Assembly (NCBI RefSeq): GCF_026651855.1
Contig: NZ_CP093281.1
Location: 372,001-436,000, forward strand
Reading direction: 5' to 3'
DNA: 64,000 nt
Source of the DNA: Pseudomonas silvicola
GTDB lineage: Bacteria; Pseudomonadota; Gammaproteobacteria; Pseudomonadales; Pseudomonadaceae
In this document: positions 20,712 through 33,205 of the stretch, piece after piece
Position numbering within the stretch: the stretch's first letter is position 1
How the letters are laid out: every line of letters starts with the position of its first letter
Made by a program: the position numbers and the translations under genes
Notes under the pieces: generated by a model
Told to the model about the DNA's origin: nothing
What the model saw: the letters and a program-made list of their open reading frames with translations, nothing else
The model's database searches: none

Positions 20712-22455
20712 ATGAATAACGTCCGTCCAAAAGCTGGATGTCGCCATCGTCGGCCGGGTGGTGCGGCTCTTTGATCGCCGAAGAGCTGACCCGCGCAGGT
20801 CTGAATGTCGTTGCCATTGAACGTGGCCCGTGGTTTGAAACGCGACAGATTTTCCCTCGGTCGATACCGATGAACTGCGCTGGGATACGCGCCGCAGTAT
20901 GCTGCTGCCGCCCGCCGTCGAAACCACCACTTTCCGTAATAACACCACGCAAACGGCTCTGCCAACTCGTGAGTGGAACCTGAATGAGCTGGGTTACAAC
21001 GTGGGAGGCTCGGGCAACCCACTGGGCTGATGGCGGCGTTTTACGCCGTTCGATTTTGAGCCATACAGCCAGACCGTGAAGCGTTATGGAAAACAGCAGA
21101 TTGCCAAAGGGGTGATTCTGCAAGACTGGGGAGTGACTTACGACGAGCTGGAACCGTTTTACGATCGCTTTGAAAAGATCGCCGGCGTGTCAGGCAAGGC
21201 CGGTAAGCTGAACGGCGAAGTCATTGAAGGCGGCAACCCTTACGAGGGCAACCGCTCAAGCGAATACCCTTTGCCTGCGCTGGAGAGTATGCGTCTAACG
21301 GATATTTTTGCCGAAGGCGCGAAGAAGATCGGCTTGAAACCCTTCATGGTTCCCGCTGGCCAGGCGTCACGCGCTTATGTTAACCCACTGGGTGTGCGTA
21401 TGGGGCCTTGCACCTATTGCGGCTACTGCCTGTATTACGGCTGCGGTAACTTCTCAAAATCCAGCCCTAACGCCTGCGTGATCCCGGCATTGATGCAGCG
21501 CAGCAACTTCACCGTGCTGACCGAGTCGGCGGTGCTGCGCGCCAACCTGGCCGAAGACGGCAAGACCGCCACCGGCGTGAGCTACCTGGACCGCAACAAG
21601 CAGGAATGGGAACAGCCGGCCGACATCGTGATCTTGTCCGCCTTCCAGATGCAAAACGTGCGTCTGCTGCTGCTGTCCAAAATTGGGGTGCCTTATAACC
21701 CGGTGACCAAAACCGGTGTGGTAGGACGCGCCTACAGCTTCCAGACGGTATCGGGTGCAGCGATCCACTTCAAAGATGAAAATCTGAATCAGTATATCGG
21801 TGCCGGAGCCCTTTCTTCGCAGGTGGACGACTGGAACGGCGATAACTTTGACCATACCGGTCTGGGCTTTATCGGTGGCGCAGGGATTCTGGTCGTGGCG
21901 CGTGGCGCGCGTCCTATCGGCAACGCCGATGCACTGCCGCCGGGCTCACCACGCTGGGGTAAAGAGTGGAAGAAGGCTTATACCCACGCGTTCCAGAACA
22001 CCACCTTCATTTTCGGCCAGGGCACCAGCTTCTCGCATCGAAGATTACTATCTTGACCTTGATCCTGAGCAAGGATGACAACGGCAATGCACTGCTGCGT
22101 CACCTTCGACTACAACGATAACGACGTTGCCCAGCGAATTATCAGAGAAAAGCGTCGAGATCGGTAAAGCCATGGGCGCGGAAATCGTCATCGGCACCAA
22201 CTCTGCTTCAAAAGCATCACGTATAACTTTGCCAGCGACCACACCATTGGCGGTGCGGTGATGGGCAACGATCCGAAAACGTCGGTGCTCAACCGTTATC
22301 AGCAGTGTTGGGATGCGCACAACGTGTTTGTGTTGGGGGCGTCTTCCTTCCCAAACAATGCGGGATACAACCCGACGGGCACGATTGGCGCACTGAGTTT
22401 GTGGACGGCGAAAGCCATTATCGAGCAGTACCTGAAAAATCCAGTCCGTTGGTGA
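20712..22455 (+). pseudogene. Gluconate 2-dehydrogenase flavoprotein (GMC family), frameshifted
   Basis: Large FAD subunit, about 590 residues, which oxidises gluconate or a related sugar acid in the periplasm. The start at 20712 gives an FAD-binding beta-alpha-beta unit (CGSLIAEELTRAGLNVVAIE). The long intact frame 21076-22045 holds GPCTYCGYCLYYGCGNFSKS, the Cys cluster typical of this subunit, and LSAFQMQNVRLLLLSK. The C-terminal NVFVLGASSFPNNAGYNP is the GMC active-site region. Indels occur near 20750, 21030 and 22040-22200. It is 11 bases upstream of the cytochrome gene. Confidence 0.92.
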
Positions 22456-22466
22456 AGGTGTGTGAG

Positions 22467-23779
22467 ATGAAAAAGAGCAAACTCATTGCGGGCGTGGCGG
22501 TGATCGCTGCGGCCGTGGCAGCGGGCATGCTGTGGATGAACGGCGATACTCCGCGGATGATGTCGCCAGCAACAACGTACTCACCAGCCAACCGCCAACG
22601 GCGGCAGACAGTGCCGCAATTGAGCGCGGACGTTATGTGGCGATTGCCAGTGACTGCACGGCTTGTCATACCATGCCGGAAAGCAAACTGCCGCTGGCCG
22701 CTATCCATCAGCACGCCGTTTGGCGGTATTTATGCCAGCAACATCACGCCGGATAGCGAAACCGGTATCGGTAGCTGGACGGAGCGTGATTTCTTCCGCC
22801 TGATCCGTCACGGTAAGGGGGCAAAGAAGGGGAGCACCTTTATCCTGCGATGCCCTACAACGCTTATGTAAGCTGACGGATCCAGGACATGCGACCTGTG
22901 GATGTACCTGCGCTCGTTAAGCCAATTCACTATCAGGTGCCGGAAACCAACCTGGGCTTCCCGTATAACATTCGTCTGGCGATGATGGGCTGGAACCTGC
23001 TGTTTTTCCGCAACGCAGGTTTCCAGCCAGACAGCAGTAAAAGTGCTGAATGGAACCGAGGCGCTTATCTGGTGGAAGGGCCAGAACACTGTGCCGCCTG
23101 CCACACGGCTAAGAACCTGATTGGCGGTGACAGCAGTGATTATCTGCAAGGCAGCGGTAATCTGGGTGAATGGCATGCCCCCGACATCACACCGAACCCG
23201 CACACCGGTATCGGAAGTTGGTCTGAGCAACAGGTGGTGGATTACCTCAAGCTCGGCAGTAACCATGTGGCGGTCGCTTCAGGCCCGATGGCGGAAGCTG
23301 TGACTAACTCCACGCAGCATCTAACCGACGCTGATTTGCGCGCAATTGCGGTGTATCTCAAGCAAGTGCCTGCATCGACCACGACGTTGCCGCAACCTTT
23401 GTCGATGGGCAACGCGCAAATGAAGATGGGTGAAAATGTCTATTCCGCCAACTGCACTGCCTGCCATAACAGCGACGGCAAAGGGATTCCCAACCTCGCG
23501 GCGAGCCTGGAGAATAACCCTGGCCTGCTAGCGGATGATGCCTCTTCCATCATTACAACGGTGTTGCAGGGGGGACGCGGCGCACACTGCTGGGTAATCA
23601 ACTAGCGGTGCGATGCCTTCGATGCCTGGAAGCTTTCGGACGAACAGGTGGCAGCCGTGGCAACCTACCTGCGCAACGCGGGGCAATGCCGCAAAACCGG
23701 TGGCATCCCGGATGAGGTGGCAGACAAGCGAGCCTGCTGCGCCTGCCTCCGCAGATGGCCGCGCATTAATCAGGTCTGA
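22467..23779 (+). pseudogene. Gluconate 2-dehydrogenase cytochrome c subunit, frameshifted
   Basis: Tri-haem membrane cytochrome passing electrons to ubiquinone. MKKSKLIAGVAVIAAAVAAG is an N-terminal signal/anchor. Three CxxCH haem motifs are visible: SDCTACHTMP, EHCAACHTAKN and NCTACHNSDGKG. The longest frame is 22889-23605; earlier and later parts are in other frames. The 3' end from about 23640 to 23831 recurs at 58745-58950. The end point is uncertain because the last frame is disturbed. Last gene of the operon. Confidence 0.9.
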
Positions 23780-24227
23780 ATCACAGTACCGTCCGGACGA
23801 GCGGCCTGAATCCTCCAAAATGAATTCTTAAATTCTGGCGGATCTGACCTTCGTTGTTGAAATGCACGAGAGCGTTGTTCATCTTGCGCTTCGGTCATCG
23901 TTGTACAGGTCTGTCAGCGCGTAAATCACACCAAACACCATAGCAATGGGGTTAAAACTGGCTAACTGCCTGAACATCGGGCGGAAAAGTGCTCATATGC
24001 ACGCTAAATCAATACGGGACATAACCATCATGCCCACGCGACTATGAGATATCGGAGCGTTTCAGGAGAGGCTAATGCGTCCAGGGAATGGGCAGCACGC
24101 AAAGCCTGTCTGGCAGGAGGTCCGCTGTGAGCGAATAGCGGACATTCACGGCCATAAATTTAGCAGACAACATGCCCTTGATATATCGTCAAATTAGTGG
24201 CGTTTTTCTTTCATTCTTTAAACAGAT
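23780..24227. other. Intergenic region carrying an empty IS target palindrome
   Basis: No gene seen. It contains the duplicated downstream sequence up to about 23835 (see 58745) and the intact GTCCGCT palindrome at 24120-24143. Confidence 0.5.
24120..24143. repeat. Intact GTCCGCT...AGCGGAC palindrome (empty target site)
   Basis: GTCCGCT (24120-24126), loop GTGAGCGAAT, AGCGGAC (24137-24143). The loop contains AGCG, the exact 4 bp duplicated around the elements at 301-459 and 5242-6993. Confidence 0.85.
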
Positions 24228-25244
24228 TCAAATTTCATTTGTTATGACTCCCTGCATCTTAACGACTACTTTGCCCGCTCAGTAACCTGACCCAAATAGG
24301 CAAAGAGCTTCCTTTGCTTCTATAAAAGGGAATACGCGTCGATCACCGGCCTGATTTGTTTTCCGCCTCAATGAGTTTGCCGATTTGGGCGAGCTGATCG
24401 CCATCAGGACGGACAAAAAGAAATGAATAAGTGAGGCCTCGATTTTTTGTAAGACGTATGATCTTGCGGCTCATCAGCCCGAAAACTAAACGCAGCAGGA
24501 CGTTTAGTCTCCGCGACCGGGCGAACGCAGCATCTAATGGACCGATGAGAGAAACAATCTTTCCACCCGGCGAAATTTGAGTGGATTTTTCAATTGAATC
24601 GCCTCTGATAGTGCCGAGAACCACATCGTAGCCGCTCAGCTCGTTTTCAAATTCCTGCTTTTTATAATCAATCACTTCGTCTGCGCCAAGATGACTCACC
24701 CACCCGGCGTTGTCTGTGCTGGTTGTCGTGGCCACCTGTGCGCCAAGGTGCTTCGCCAGTTGGATGGCAAAACCCAATCCCCCTGAACCTGCCGGGATGA
24801 AGACCTTCTGACCAGGCTGCAACCCGGCTCGCTCTGTCAGCGCCTGCCAGCATGTGAGGCTCACCATCGGGAGCGAAGCCGCCTGCACGAAATCCAGGTT
24901 CGTGGGTTTTATGGCTGCTGCGCTCTCTTGTACCACTGCAAACTCCGCAGAGAACCTATTCCCGTGTCGAAAGTGCTGGCGAAAATTTCGTCACCTGGCT
25001 TGAACCGCATCACTCGACTCCCCACGGCGATGACAACCCCGGCTAAGTCGCTTCCCGAAATGGCGGGGAGTTTAAAATGCAAAACCGGTTTGAATATTCC
25101 GGTTGGGATCATGTTATCAATCGGGTTCAGACCCACAGCGAAAACTTTTACCAGGATTTCATTATCATCGGGGGAAGGGCAATCGATGTTATCGAATCCC
25201 AGCTCAGGGGATTTACCATAGCGTTTAAACGTAAGTGCTTTCAT
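24228..25244 (-). pseudogene. NADP-dependent zinc-less alcohol dehydrogenase (quinone oxidoreductase type), frameshifted
   Basis: MDR-family enzyme, about 335 residues, starting MKALTFKRYGKSPELGF at 25244. The N-terminal frame has NEILVKVFAVGLNPIDNMIP and GSDLAGVVIAVGS. The second frame has LPMVSLTCWQALTERAGL and the cofactor loop VFIPAGSGGLGFAIQLAKHL (GSGGLG). A third frame restores the usual AYLGQ...GKVVVK end to 24228. Zinc ligands of ADH are absent, as in quinone oxidoreductases. Breaks lie near 24940 and 24345. It abuts the upstream SDR gene, suggesting an operon. Confidence 0.87.
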
Positions 25245-25259
25245 CGTCTTATTCTTCAT

Positions 25260-26079
25260 TTATTTTTTCGCATCAAGCTGAAGACTTTTGCGCACCACAT
25301 TATCCAGGAATGACGCAGGGGCGAATCTGAGAATAAAATTCAATTGACCTGCCAGCCTTCCCGCCGTGTAGCGCACCTTCGGGCGTAAAGTCTGAGCAGC
25401 TTTAACCACCACGTCAGCCACCACCTCCGGACTTTCCGCCTCAGCTATTGCTTTGCTCACCACTTTCGTCAGCTTAGCCCGGATTTGGTCATACTCCTGA
25501 AGCTTTGCATCCGCTTCGATATTATTGGCTTCAAACTGTGTTTTCATGTAGGCAGGTTCGATGACACACACTCCTATGATGCCCTGTGTGCGAGTTCATG
25601 ATCCAGTGCTCGGTATACCCTTCGACCGCATGCTTACGGCAGCATAAGAGTGCCACATACGGCAACGGAACGATGCCGGTATCGAACCGATATTGATGAT
25701 GCGCCCGCTGCCCTGACGGCGCATATGAGGGATCACTGCGCGGCTCAACCTGACGATGCCCAAAAAGTTGGTGTCGAAAATGTGTTTGGCCTGTTCGACA
25801 GAACTCTCTTCCGCCGCCGCAGGAGCAACCCCAAAGCCCGCATTATTAACCAGAACATCGATTCGCCCCTCCAGACGCAACAGCTCCTCAATGGCGGCCT
25901 CGACCAGAAGCGTCGTCCGTCACATCCAGCGCCAGTAAAGGAAATGGATGCTTTCCCGCCTGAGCGCCACGCCGGCTCGTACCATATACCGTAAATCCTG
26001 CGGCTAAAAGTTTATGACCAGACGCTTCGCCGATACCCGAGGACGCGCCGGTAACCAGTGCAACACGTTTTTTTGCCAT
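25260..26079 (-). pseudogene. SDR-family oxidoreductase, frameshifted (first of two)
   Basis: About 275 residues. ATG 26079 starts MAKKRVALVTGASSGIGEAS with the TGASSGIG cofactor loop. The second frame has RIDVLVNNAGFGVAPAAAEE and GRIINIGSIP, with SYAAVSMRSK where YxxxK is expected after a further indel. The third frame, IEPAYMKTQFEANNI, runs to 25260. Similar to SDRs acting on aldehydes or ketones. It lies between the ADH gene and a second SDR in the same orientation. Confidence 0.86.
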
Positions 26080-26211
26080 GCTGAATAAGGCCTTCATGAG
26101 ATGTTTCAGGTTTCTCATCGCTGATGAGACGACAGGCTGTAATTGATTTATGTCGGATTTACCGCTGTGCAGAACAGCCGGAAGACCGTTCTGCACAGGA
26201 CACCTCATTGA

Positions 26212-26990
26212 TTACAGTGATTTATATCGTTCTGCGGATTCATCTTGTTTGATGTCTGAAAGCAGAGCCTGACGCGAAGCATCCAGGGTGTCCCAGCGGG
26301 CAGCATTATGTAAAGGCGGAATGGTGACCCGTTCACGGCGGTCAAAACCTACCAGTGCGGCATCCACTAATTCGCCCACTTCCATGAATTTTGCCGAGTT
26401 AGTGATGTCGATACCCGCACGGTCCCAGATTTCCGTGTAAGTGCCGGCAGGGAGCACCGCCTGGATATAAATGCCTTTAGATGACAGCTCGACATTCATT
26501 CCCTGAGACAGGAAAAGCACGAAGGCTTTGGTGGCGCCGTAAACCGTCATGGCAAATTCTGGGGCGAGTCCGACGATGGAACTGATGTTGACGATCGATC
26601 CCTCGCCCGCTTGCACAAAGCGTGGTGCCACGGCACTGGCAAGTCTCGTCAGCGCAGTAACATTAAGCGCGATAAGGCTTTCTATTGAATCAGGTGTCTG
26701 CTCAAAACTGCCGGACTGTAGCAATACCCGCGTTATTGATAAGAATGCCAATCTGCGCGTCTTCACGGGCGAGCTTCGACCACAGCTAAATCGCTCGTTT
26801 GCGTAAGGTCAGCAGGCAAAACATCTACAGAAATGCCATTTTCCTGTCGCAGACGATCGGCCAGTATTTCTAACTTCGTTTTGTCGCGCGCAACCAAAAC
26901 CAGGTCGTGGCCCCGGCGGGCGAACCGTTCAGCGTAAACCGCACCAATACCCGTGGATGCGCCTGTAATGAGAACTGAAGCTTTAGTCAT
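26212..26990 (-). pseudogene. SDR-family oxidoreductase, frameshifted (second of two)
   Basis: About 262 residues. MTKASVLITGASTGIGAVYA at 26990 holds the cofactor loop. The second frame has SIVNISSIVGLAPEFAMTVY and YGATKAFVLFLSQGM with the catalytic Ser, Tyr and Lys intact. The join lies near 26740-26770 where the NNAG strand should be. The stop is at 26212. Part of the minus-strand OYE-SDR-SDR-ADH set. Confidence 0.87.
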
Positions 26991-27068
26991 AATTTGATCT
27001 TCTTTATTAAAGTGTAAACAGAATTCGCCATGTGCGATGTATGAAAAACCGTCACACCGGTGCTTTAC

Positions 27069-28147
<1,079 letters not shown>

Positions 28148-28187
28148 GCTATTCGCCCGTTAATGGTGGGTTGAGGTGTCAATATAA

Positions 28188-28239
28188 TGATGATGATCAT
28201 AATCTATAATGTCAACTCGTTTGATTACGGTCATCATCA
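28188..28239. promoter_or_regulatory. Probable TetR operator, inverted repeat
   Basis: TGATGATGATCATAATC (28188-28204) and its near reverse complement GATTACGGTCATCATCA (28223-28239) match at 15 of 17 positions across an 18-bp spacer, in the 132-bp divergent region between the OYE and TetR genes. Confidence 0.6.
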
Positions 28240-28279
28240 ATGTATACTTAAACTCAATTTTTAAGAGGGGCAGGAAAGC

Positions 28280-28871
28280 ATGAAAGTGTCGAAAGAGCAG
28301 GTTCGGGAAAACCGGAGACGCATTGTTGAAACGGCCTCAGAACTCTTTCGCGAACGCGGTTACGATGGCGTGGGCGTGGCGGAACTGATGTCAGCGGCAG
28401 GCTTAACCCATGGCGGGTTTTACAAGCACTTTGGTTCAAAGGCAGACCTGATGGCGGAAGCGATGAGCTGCGGATTTACGCGTACTGCAGAAAGCATGGC
28501 AGGTGTGGACCGGGAAAAATTTATTGAATACTACCTTCCGACGACAACATCGCGATGATATGGGAAAAGGGTGCGTGATGTCAGCACTGGGCACCGATAC
28601 ATCCCGTCAGTCTGAATCAATCAAGGCGACATTTGCCGCCGGACTTGAACGCCAACTCGCCGTTTTAGGAGCTGAAAATGGCACGCGCGCTGACCTGATA
28701 GATACCATCGCCCATCTTGTAGGTGCACTGGTGTTGTCTCGTGCCTGCCCAGATAATTCCGCTCTGGCGGATGAAATTCTGATGTCTGCCGTGCGCGTCT
28801 TGTTAATCATGAAGCCATTTAGGATTGAATGCGTTGGGCTTAGGGGTTTTTTCAGCAGTGCATATAAATAA
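28280..28871 (+). pseudogene. TetR/AcrR-family regulator, frameshifted
   Basis: About 195 residues. The intact N-terminal frame MKVSKEQVRENRRRIVETAS and AGLTHGGFYKHFGSK is the TetR HTH. The C-terminal frame KATFAAGLERQLAVLGAENG and HLVGALVLSRACPD is in other frames after breaks near 28535-28560. The true stop may be slightly upstream of 28871. Autoregulation and control of the divergent OYE operon are inferred from position. Confidence 0.85.
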
Positions 28872-28879
28872 CACCAAAC

Positions 28880-28941
28880 GTCCGCTTCTTGGCACACAGC
28901 AGTCCTCGGCGAATCCAAGGACAGCGTTGAACGAAGCGGAC
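28880..28941. repeat. Long-loop GTCCGCT...AGCGGAC palindrome
   Basis: GTCCGCT (28880-28886) and AGCGGAC (28935-28941) flank 48 bases that include TTGGCACA, similar to the TTGGCA beside IS copy 1, and an inner GTCCT...AGGAC pair. It lies between convergent TetR and MFS genes. Confidence 0.65.
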
Positions 28942-28964
28942 ACTCAGGTTTGCATGACCATTTC

Positions 28965-30163
28965 TTAATGGGATGGCGATCTACGCGCTGTTACAACAGT
29001 CAGTACAGCGCAGACGACCAGGATTGCAGCACTGGCAAAAAAGGTACTGCGATAACCATTGTGATCGAAAGCAACCCGCCAGCGGTTGAACCTAATGCGA
29101 TAGACATCTGCACAACGGCAACAAATAACCCACCACCTGCTTCAGCATCATCCGGGAAGACCCGTGCAATCCAGGCCCACCACCCCACGGGGGCCGAAGT
29201 CCCTGCCAGGCCCCAGAGTGCAAGTAGAGCGACGACTAAACCTGTAGAATCGCCGTATTCAATCAGGGCAAGTGCTGTAAAAGCCATCAAGGCCGAATGA
29301 CGATTAGCGTCGGATAGAACGCGCGCTGCAGAACCCGACCAATTAATATTGTGCCGATGAAACCCGCCGCCCCTATCACCAGCAGGACAAGGGAAATGTA
29401 TGTTCCGTGTACGCCAGTAACGGTTTCCAGAAAAGGTCGTATGTAAGTAAAGAGGCCAAACTGCCCCATAAACAGCAGACTGCTTGCCAGCATGCCTGCG
29501 ACTACACCCGGATATCTGAACAGGGTAAACACCTTAAAAGCACTGGCTACCCCGGGTGCACGTGCGGCAGAGGGCATTGACGGTAGCGCTTTCATTGCCA
29601 TGCCAGAGCAATCAGTGAGATCGGAACAAGGCACAGAAAGCGCCACACCCTATGAGGGCACCAGCCATGCGCCCATCGGCGCGGCCACAACGGTCGCGAG
29701 CGCGTTTCCACCGTTCACCATCGCCAGCGCTCGCGGTATGTCGCGTTTGGGCACCATTCTAATGGCGGTTGCCGCTGACATCGACCAGAAGCCGCCGACC
29801 ACTATCCCTATAAGCGCACGACCCAACATAGGTCAGATAGTCAGCGCGAGCGCAACAGTTCCACCTGAAACACCCATGGCAAAAGTCAGCGCCAGCAACA
29901 GCGTTTTACGGTTAAGGCTCCCGGCGAGGCGATATAAACAGGCTGGTTAGAACGGCAACAAGCCAGAAGGCAATCCCCTGTCCGGTCATGCCTTCGGTAA
30001 CTTGCAGATCAGATGCCATGGGCGTCAGCAGGCTCACTCGGCAGAAACTCGAACTGATTAGCGCAAAAGCGCAGACTGACATGGCAAAGACACCACTCCA
30101 GGATGAGGGAGCTTCATGTGATGTTGCAGTGCCTTCAGAGGCCTCTGATAGAGCTGAATTCAT
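28965..30163 (-). pseudogene. MFS drug/sugar efflux transporter, frameshifted
   Basis: Twelve-helix major facilitator of about 400 residues. The N-terminal frame SWSGVFAMSVCAFALISSSF from 30163; RIGYRALPRRFKR-like and other internal parts are scrambled. The third segment has VFTLFRYPGVVAGMLASSLL and GQFGLFTYIRPFLETVTG; the last has GLVVALLALWGLAGTSAPVG and WWAWIARVFPDDAEAGGG. This layout matches YdeA/arabinose-type efflux proteins. Substrate unknown. Transcribed toward the TetR gene and part of a minus-strand group with the hydrolase and cyclophilin-like genes. Confidence 0.85.
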
Positions 30164-30267
30164 AGGATAATCTTCATATTTTAAAATGGGCGACCGCGCA
30201 CTGAATTCGCCTCCGCGCGGTCAGGATGAATGATGAGGAGATGTAAGCGGCGCTCAGCCCGATCGCT

Positions 30268-31377
30268 TTATGCTGTGGCGGCCAGGTTTTCCCTGAAGAA
30301 AGCCGTCAGTTTGTCGAAAGGAATTTTGTCCATCCGGTCGTAGAGATCGACGTGAACAGCATCCGGGATGATCAGCAGCTCCTTGGGTTCAGCAGCTGCT
30401 GCAAAGGCGGTTTCGCTGAAATAGCGTGAATGTGCTTTTTCTCCATGAATAAAGAGCACGGGCCGCGGCGAAATTTCACTGATATAGGTCAGGATGGGCA
30501 TGTTCATGAACGGCAGCGGCGTGGTCTGTGTCCAGGCGTTTCCGGAGTTAACGGCGCGAGGATGGTAGCCGCGAGGGGTCATGTAGTAGTCGTGATACTC
30601 AACCAGGAACTGTGCCTCGCCACCCTTGAGCGCATTGTAGGGGGCTGATATGCCGGTTTCCCGGCTTCAGCATCTTCCAGCGCTGCTGGCTTAATGCTTC
30701 CAGCGTTTGCGCGCGCTGTGTCGGCGTGACGCTGTCGTTGTATCCCCTGGACATCACTCGTGTCATGTCATACATGGTGCTGGCGACAACAGCTTTGATT
30801 CGTTTGTCCACCGCTGCCGCGCTCAGGGCCATTCCACCCCAGCCGCAGATACCGATGATACCAATTCGCGCCTGATCGACATTCGGCTGCAAGCCCAGGC
30901 AATCCACCGCTGCGCTGAAATCTTCTACGCTAATATCCGGTGAAGCCACATTACGCGGCTCTCCTCCGCTCTCACCGGTGTAAGAAGGGTCAAACGCCAG
31001 GGTGATAAAACCGCGTTCTGCCATGGTCTGCGCGTAAAGCCCGGATGATTGCTCCTTAACGGCACCAAAAGGCCCACCCACCGCAAGAGCGGGGAGTTTT
31101 CCGGTGATATTTTTGGCTGATAAATATCTGCGGCAAGCGTGTTGCCGTAACGGTTGCTGAACGTCACTTTGCGATGTTCAATCCGGTCGCTTTTCGGAAA
31201 GACTTTATCCCACTTGTCTGTGAGCGTAAGGCCCTTCTGCTCCTGTGCCGCAGCAGGGGACATAACGCTGACGCCCGCGGCCGCAATGCCGGCGGCAGTC
31301 AGCTTAAGCAGGGTACGTCGGTGTGCGTCCGGTTCACCGGGCAGTTTCACATCACGGTCATCAACGTTTCTGGTCAT
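30268..31377 (-). pseudogene. Tat-exported alpha/beta hydrolase (dienelactone hydrolase-like), frameshifted
   Basis: About 370 residues. HRRTLLKLTAAGIAAAGVSV at the N-terminus is a twin-arginine signal peptide ending near SPAAAQ. The catalytic body has GFITLAFDPSYTGESGGEPR, the nucleophile region IGIIGICGWGGMALSAAAV (G-x-C-x-G, so Cys in place of Ser, as in dienelactone hydrolases), and DAVHVDLYDRMDKIP with the catalytic His. Frame breaks occur near 31090 and 30590-30660. Common in loci with a cyclophilin-like protein and LysR, as here. Confidence 0.85.
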
Positions 31378-31414
31378 GACAGATCATCCTTTCGCGTAAA
31401 AGTAAAAGTGAGGT

Positions 31415-31915
31415 TCAGGGTTCAATTCGCTCAATGCGCAGATTGTAGGGGCCGGGCTGTGAGAGGATGTCCAGACCCTGATCGATTTTTCCCAGCGGCA
31501 GAAGATTGCGCGACCAGGTTCGCGGCTTGATGAAGATGGCCAGGTTACCCCAGGGCGCATAATGGGTCAGCTCTCCCGCCACCGGCGTCATACCGTCCGG
31601 CGCGCCCTCAGTAACGAGCTTGCGCGGCAGGTCGGACATGCGCTCAATGGTGTCGTAATCATTCATCGTGAGAGAGGAAGCATCGAACCAAAGTCTCTGG
31701 CGGTGGCATTGCTCATACAGGGTGGCAACGGCAGTTTTCTTACCAACAATCAGTCTAACCTTCATAGTGTCGCCCTTTGCTTGTGTACGATGCGGCGCAG
31801 ACTGCGCCAGCGAACCGGAACTTTTCTGTGCCCATGCGGCTGGAGCCAGTATCAGCACGGCGATCAGAATGATGAGTCCGTGCGGCCATTGAAGTGCGTT
31901 TTTGGTCGTTTTCAT
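31415..31915 (-). CDS. Secreted cyclophilin-like fold protein
   Basis: 166 residues from ATG 31915 (an in-frame ATG at 31927 is also possible). An N-terminal hydrophobic segment, WPHGLIILIAVLILAPAAWA, is a signal peptide. The domain KVRLIVGKKTAVATLY, SLTMNDYDTIERMSDLPRKL and LTHYAPWGNLAIFIKP matches the cyclophilin-like family (Cyclophil_like2). A short stretch, EQCHRQRLWFDAS, departs from the family and looks like two compensating indels. Function unknown. Divergent from the LysR gene. Confidence 0.8.
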   Translation of the reverse strand: MKTTKNALQWPHGLIILIAVLILAPAAWAQKSSGSLAQSAPHRTQAKGDTMKVRLIVGKKTAVATLYEQCHRQRLWFDASSLTMNDYDTIERMSDLPRKLVTEGAPDGMTPVAGELTHYAPWGNLAIFIKPRTWSRNLLPLGKIDQGLDILSQPGPYNLRIERIEP

Positions 31916-32021
31916 GGCAGTTATCATCCGTAATGCTGCTCGACGTGACTAGCTTATTTATACTGAATAGCCTTATAAGTTATGCTAATTAATCATGACT
32001 TTTGACCGGAAGCTGAGCACC

Positions 32022-32922
32022 ATGGCCAGACGAAACCTTAACGACCTGATGTACTTCGTGACTATTGCGCGCGGGGGAGTTTTACCCGGCAGCGGCTTTG
32101 TGGGCGTGACGCAGTCGGCGCTGAGCCAGGCGATTAACGGGCTTGAAGCACAACTGGAAATACGGTTGTTGAACCGCACCACGCGCAGTGTTTCTCCGAC
32201 CGCTGCTGGCGAGCGCCTGCTGAACACCATCGGGCACCGGTTTGATGAAATTGAATCCGAGCTGGACGAGCTGACTGAAATGCGTGATAAGCCTGGAGGA
32301 ACGGTACGCATTACCTGCGGAGACCAAGTGTACTGCGAACGCTGCTGTTACCGAAAATCACGCCACTACTAAGGAATATCCGACATCAGCGTTGAGTACG
32401 ATATTAACTATGGATTCACGCGATATCGTGGCGGATCGTTTTGATATGGGGTGCGACTGGGTGATACCATCGACAAAGACATGATTGCAGTACCGATAGG
32501 CCGCCTGTGCGCGTCGCCGTTGCCGCCTCACCTGAACCTGAGAAATGCCCCCCGTCTGAAAAGCCTCACGTATGCTGGAAACATAACTGCATCAATATGC
32601 GTATGCAGTCAGCGGGGGAATATACACCGGGATTTTATCAGGCAGGGCAGGCTGCAGAGCGTGCGTGTAGAAGGGCAGCTGATTTTTAACACGACTCCAC
32701 CCATGGTTGAGGCAACGCTGATGGGGGCAGGTATCGCCTCGCTGCCGGAAGAAGAGTTTGCGCCGCATATTGAAGAGGGACGACTGGTCCGCGTGCTTGA
32801 AGACTGGTGCGATCCATTCCCGGGATATTTTTGTATTATCCAAGCCGCCGACAGCCTTCGCCGGCTTCCGGCTGGTTGTAGACGCCTTACGGTATACAAG
32901 ACCAGCCGGAACGAAACTATAA
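32022..32922 (+). pseudogene. LysR-type regulator, frameshifted
   Basis: About 300 residues. ATG 32022 gives MARRNLNDLMYFVTIARGG; GVTQSALSQAINGLEAQLEI and RLLNRTTRSVSPTAAGERLL form the HTH and linker (an upstream in-frame ATG at 31995 is possible). The effector domain continues in other frames with VEATLMGAGIASLPEEEFAP and LVRVLEDWCDPFPGYF to TAA 32922. Several indels occur after 32320. Divergent from the cyclophilin-like/hydrolase/MFS genes, its likely targets. Confidence 0.87.
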
Positions 32923-33111
32923 CCTGCAGACGTCTTCATTTGGTTTTAAGCATTTATGCTAAATCGTTTTATTTTGATTTTTAAAACAATACCTTAAACA
33001 TATTGATTAGCTTTACTAATAAACTCTTTAAGTATTCATCAGCTAGTCAGGCTAATGTGGTCCTGCAAAAATCTCCGCTCAGCTGTAAACAAAACCATGG
33101 AGATCCAAGTA

Positions 33112-33205
33112 ATGAACTATAACCATCTGGGACGCACTGGCCTGAAAATCAGCCCGATAACGCTCGGCTGTATGAACTTTGGTGAACTGGCCGACCTAGA
33201 CTTGT
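33112..33205 (+). pseudogene. Aldo/keto reductase, 5' fragment only
   Basis: ATG 33112, with GGAGATCC upstream, gives MNYNHLGRTGLKISPITLGC and MNFGELAD, the standard start of aldo/keto reductases (beta-1 and the LGxMxFG motif). After about 31 residues the similarity stops abruptly and the frame runs straight into an unrelated membrane-protein tail, indicating a deletion or recombination. Confidence 0.75.
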
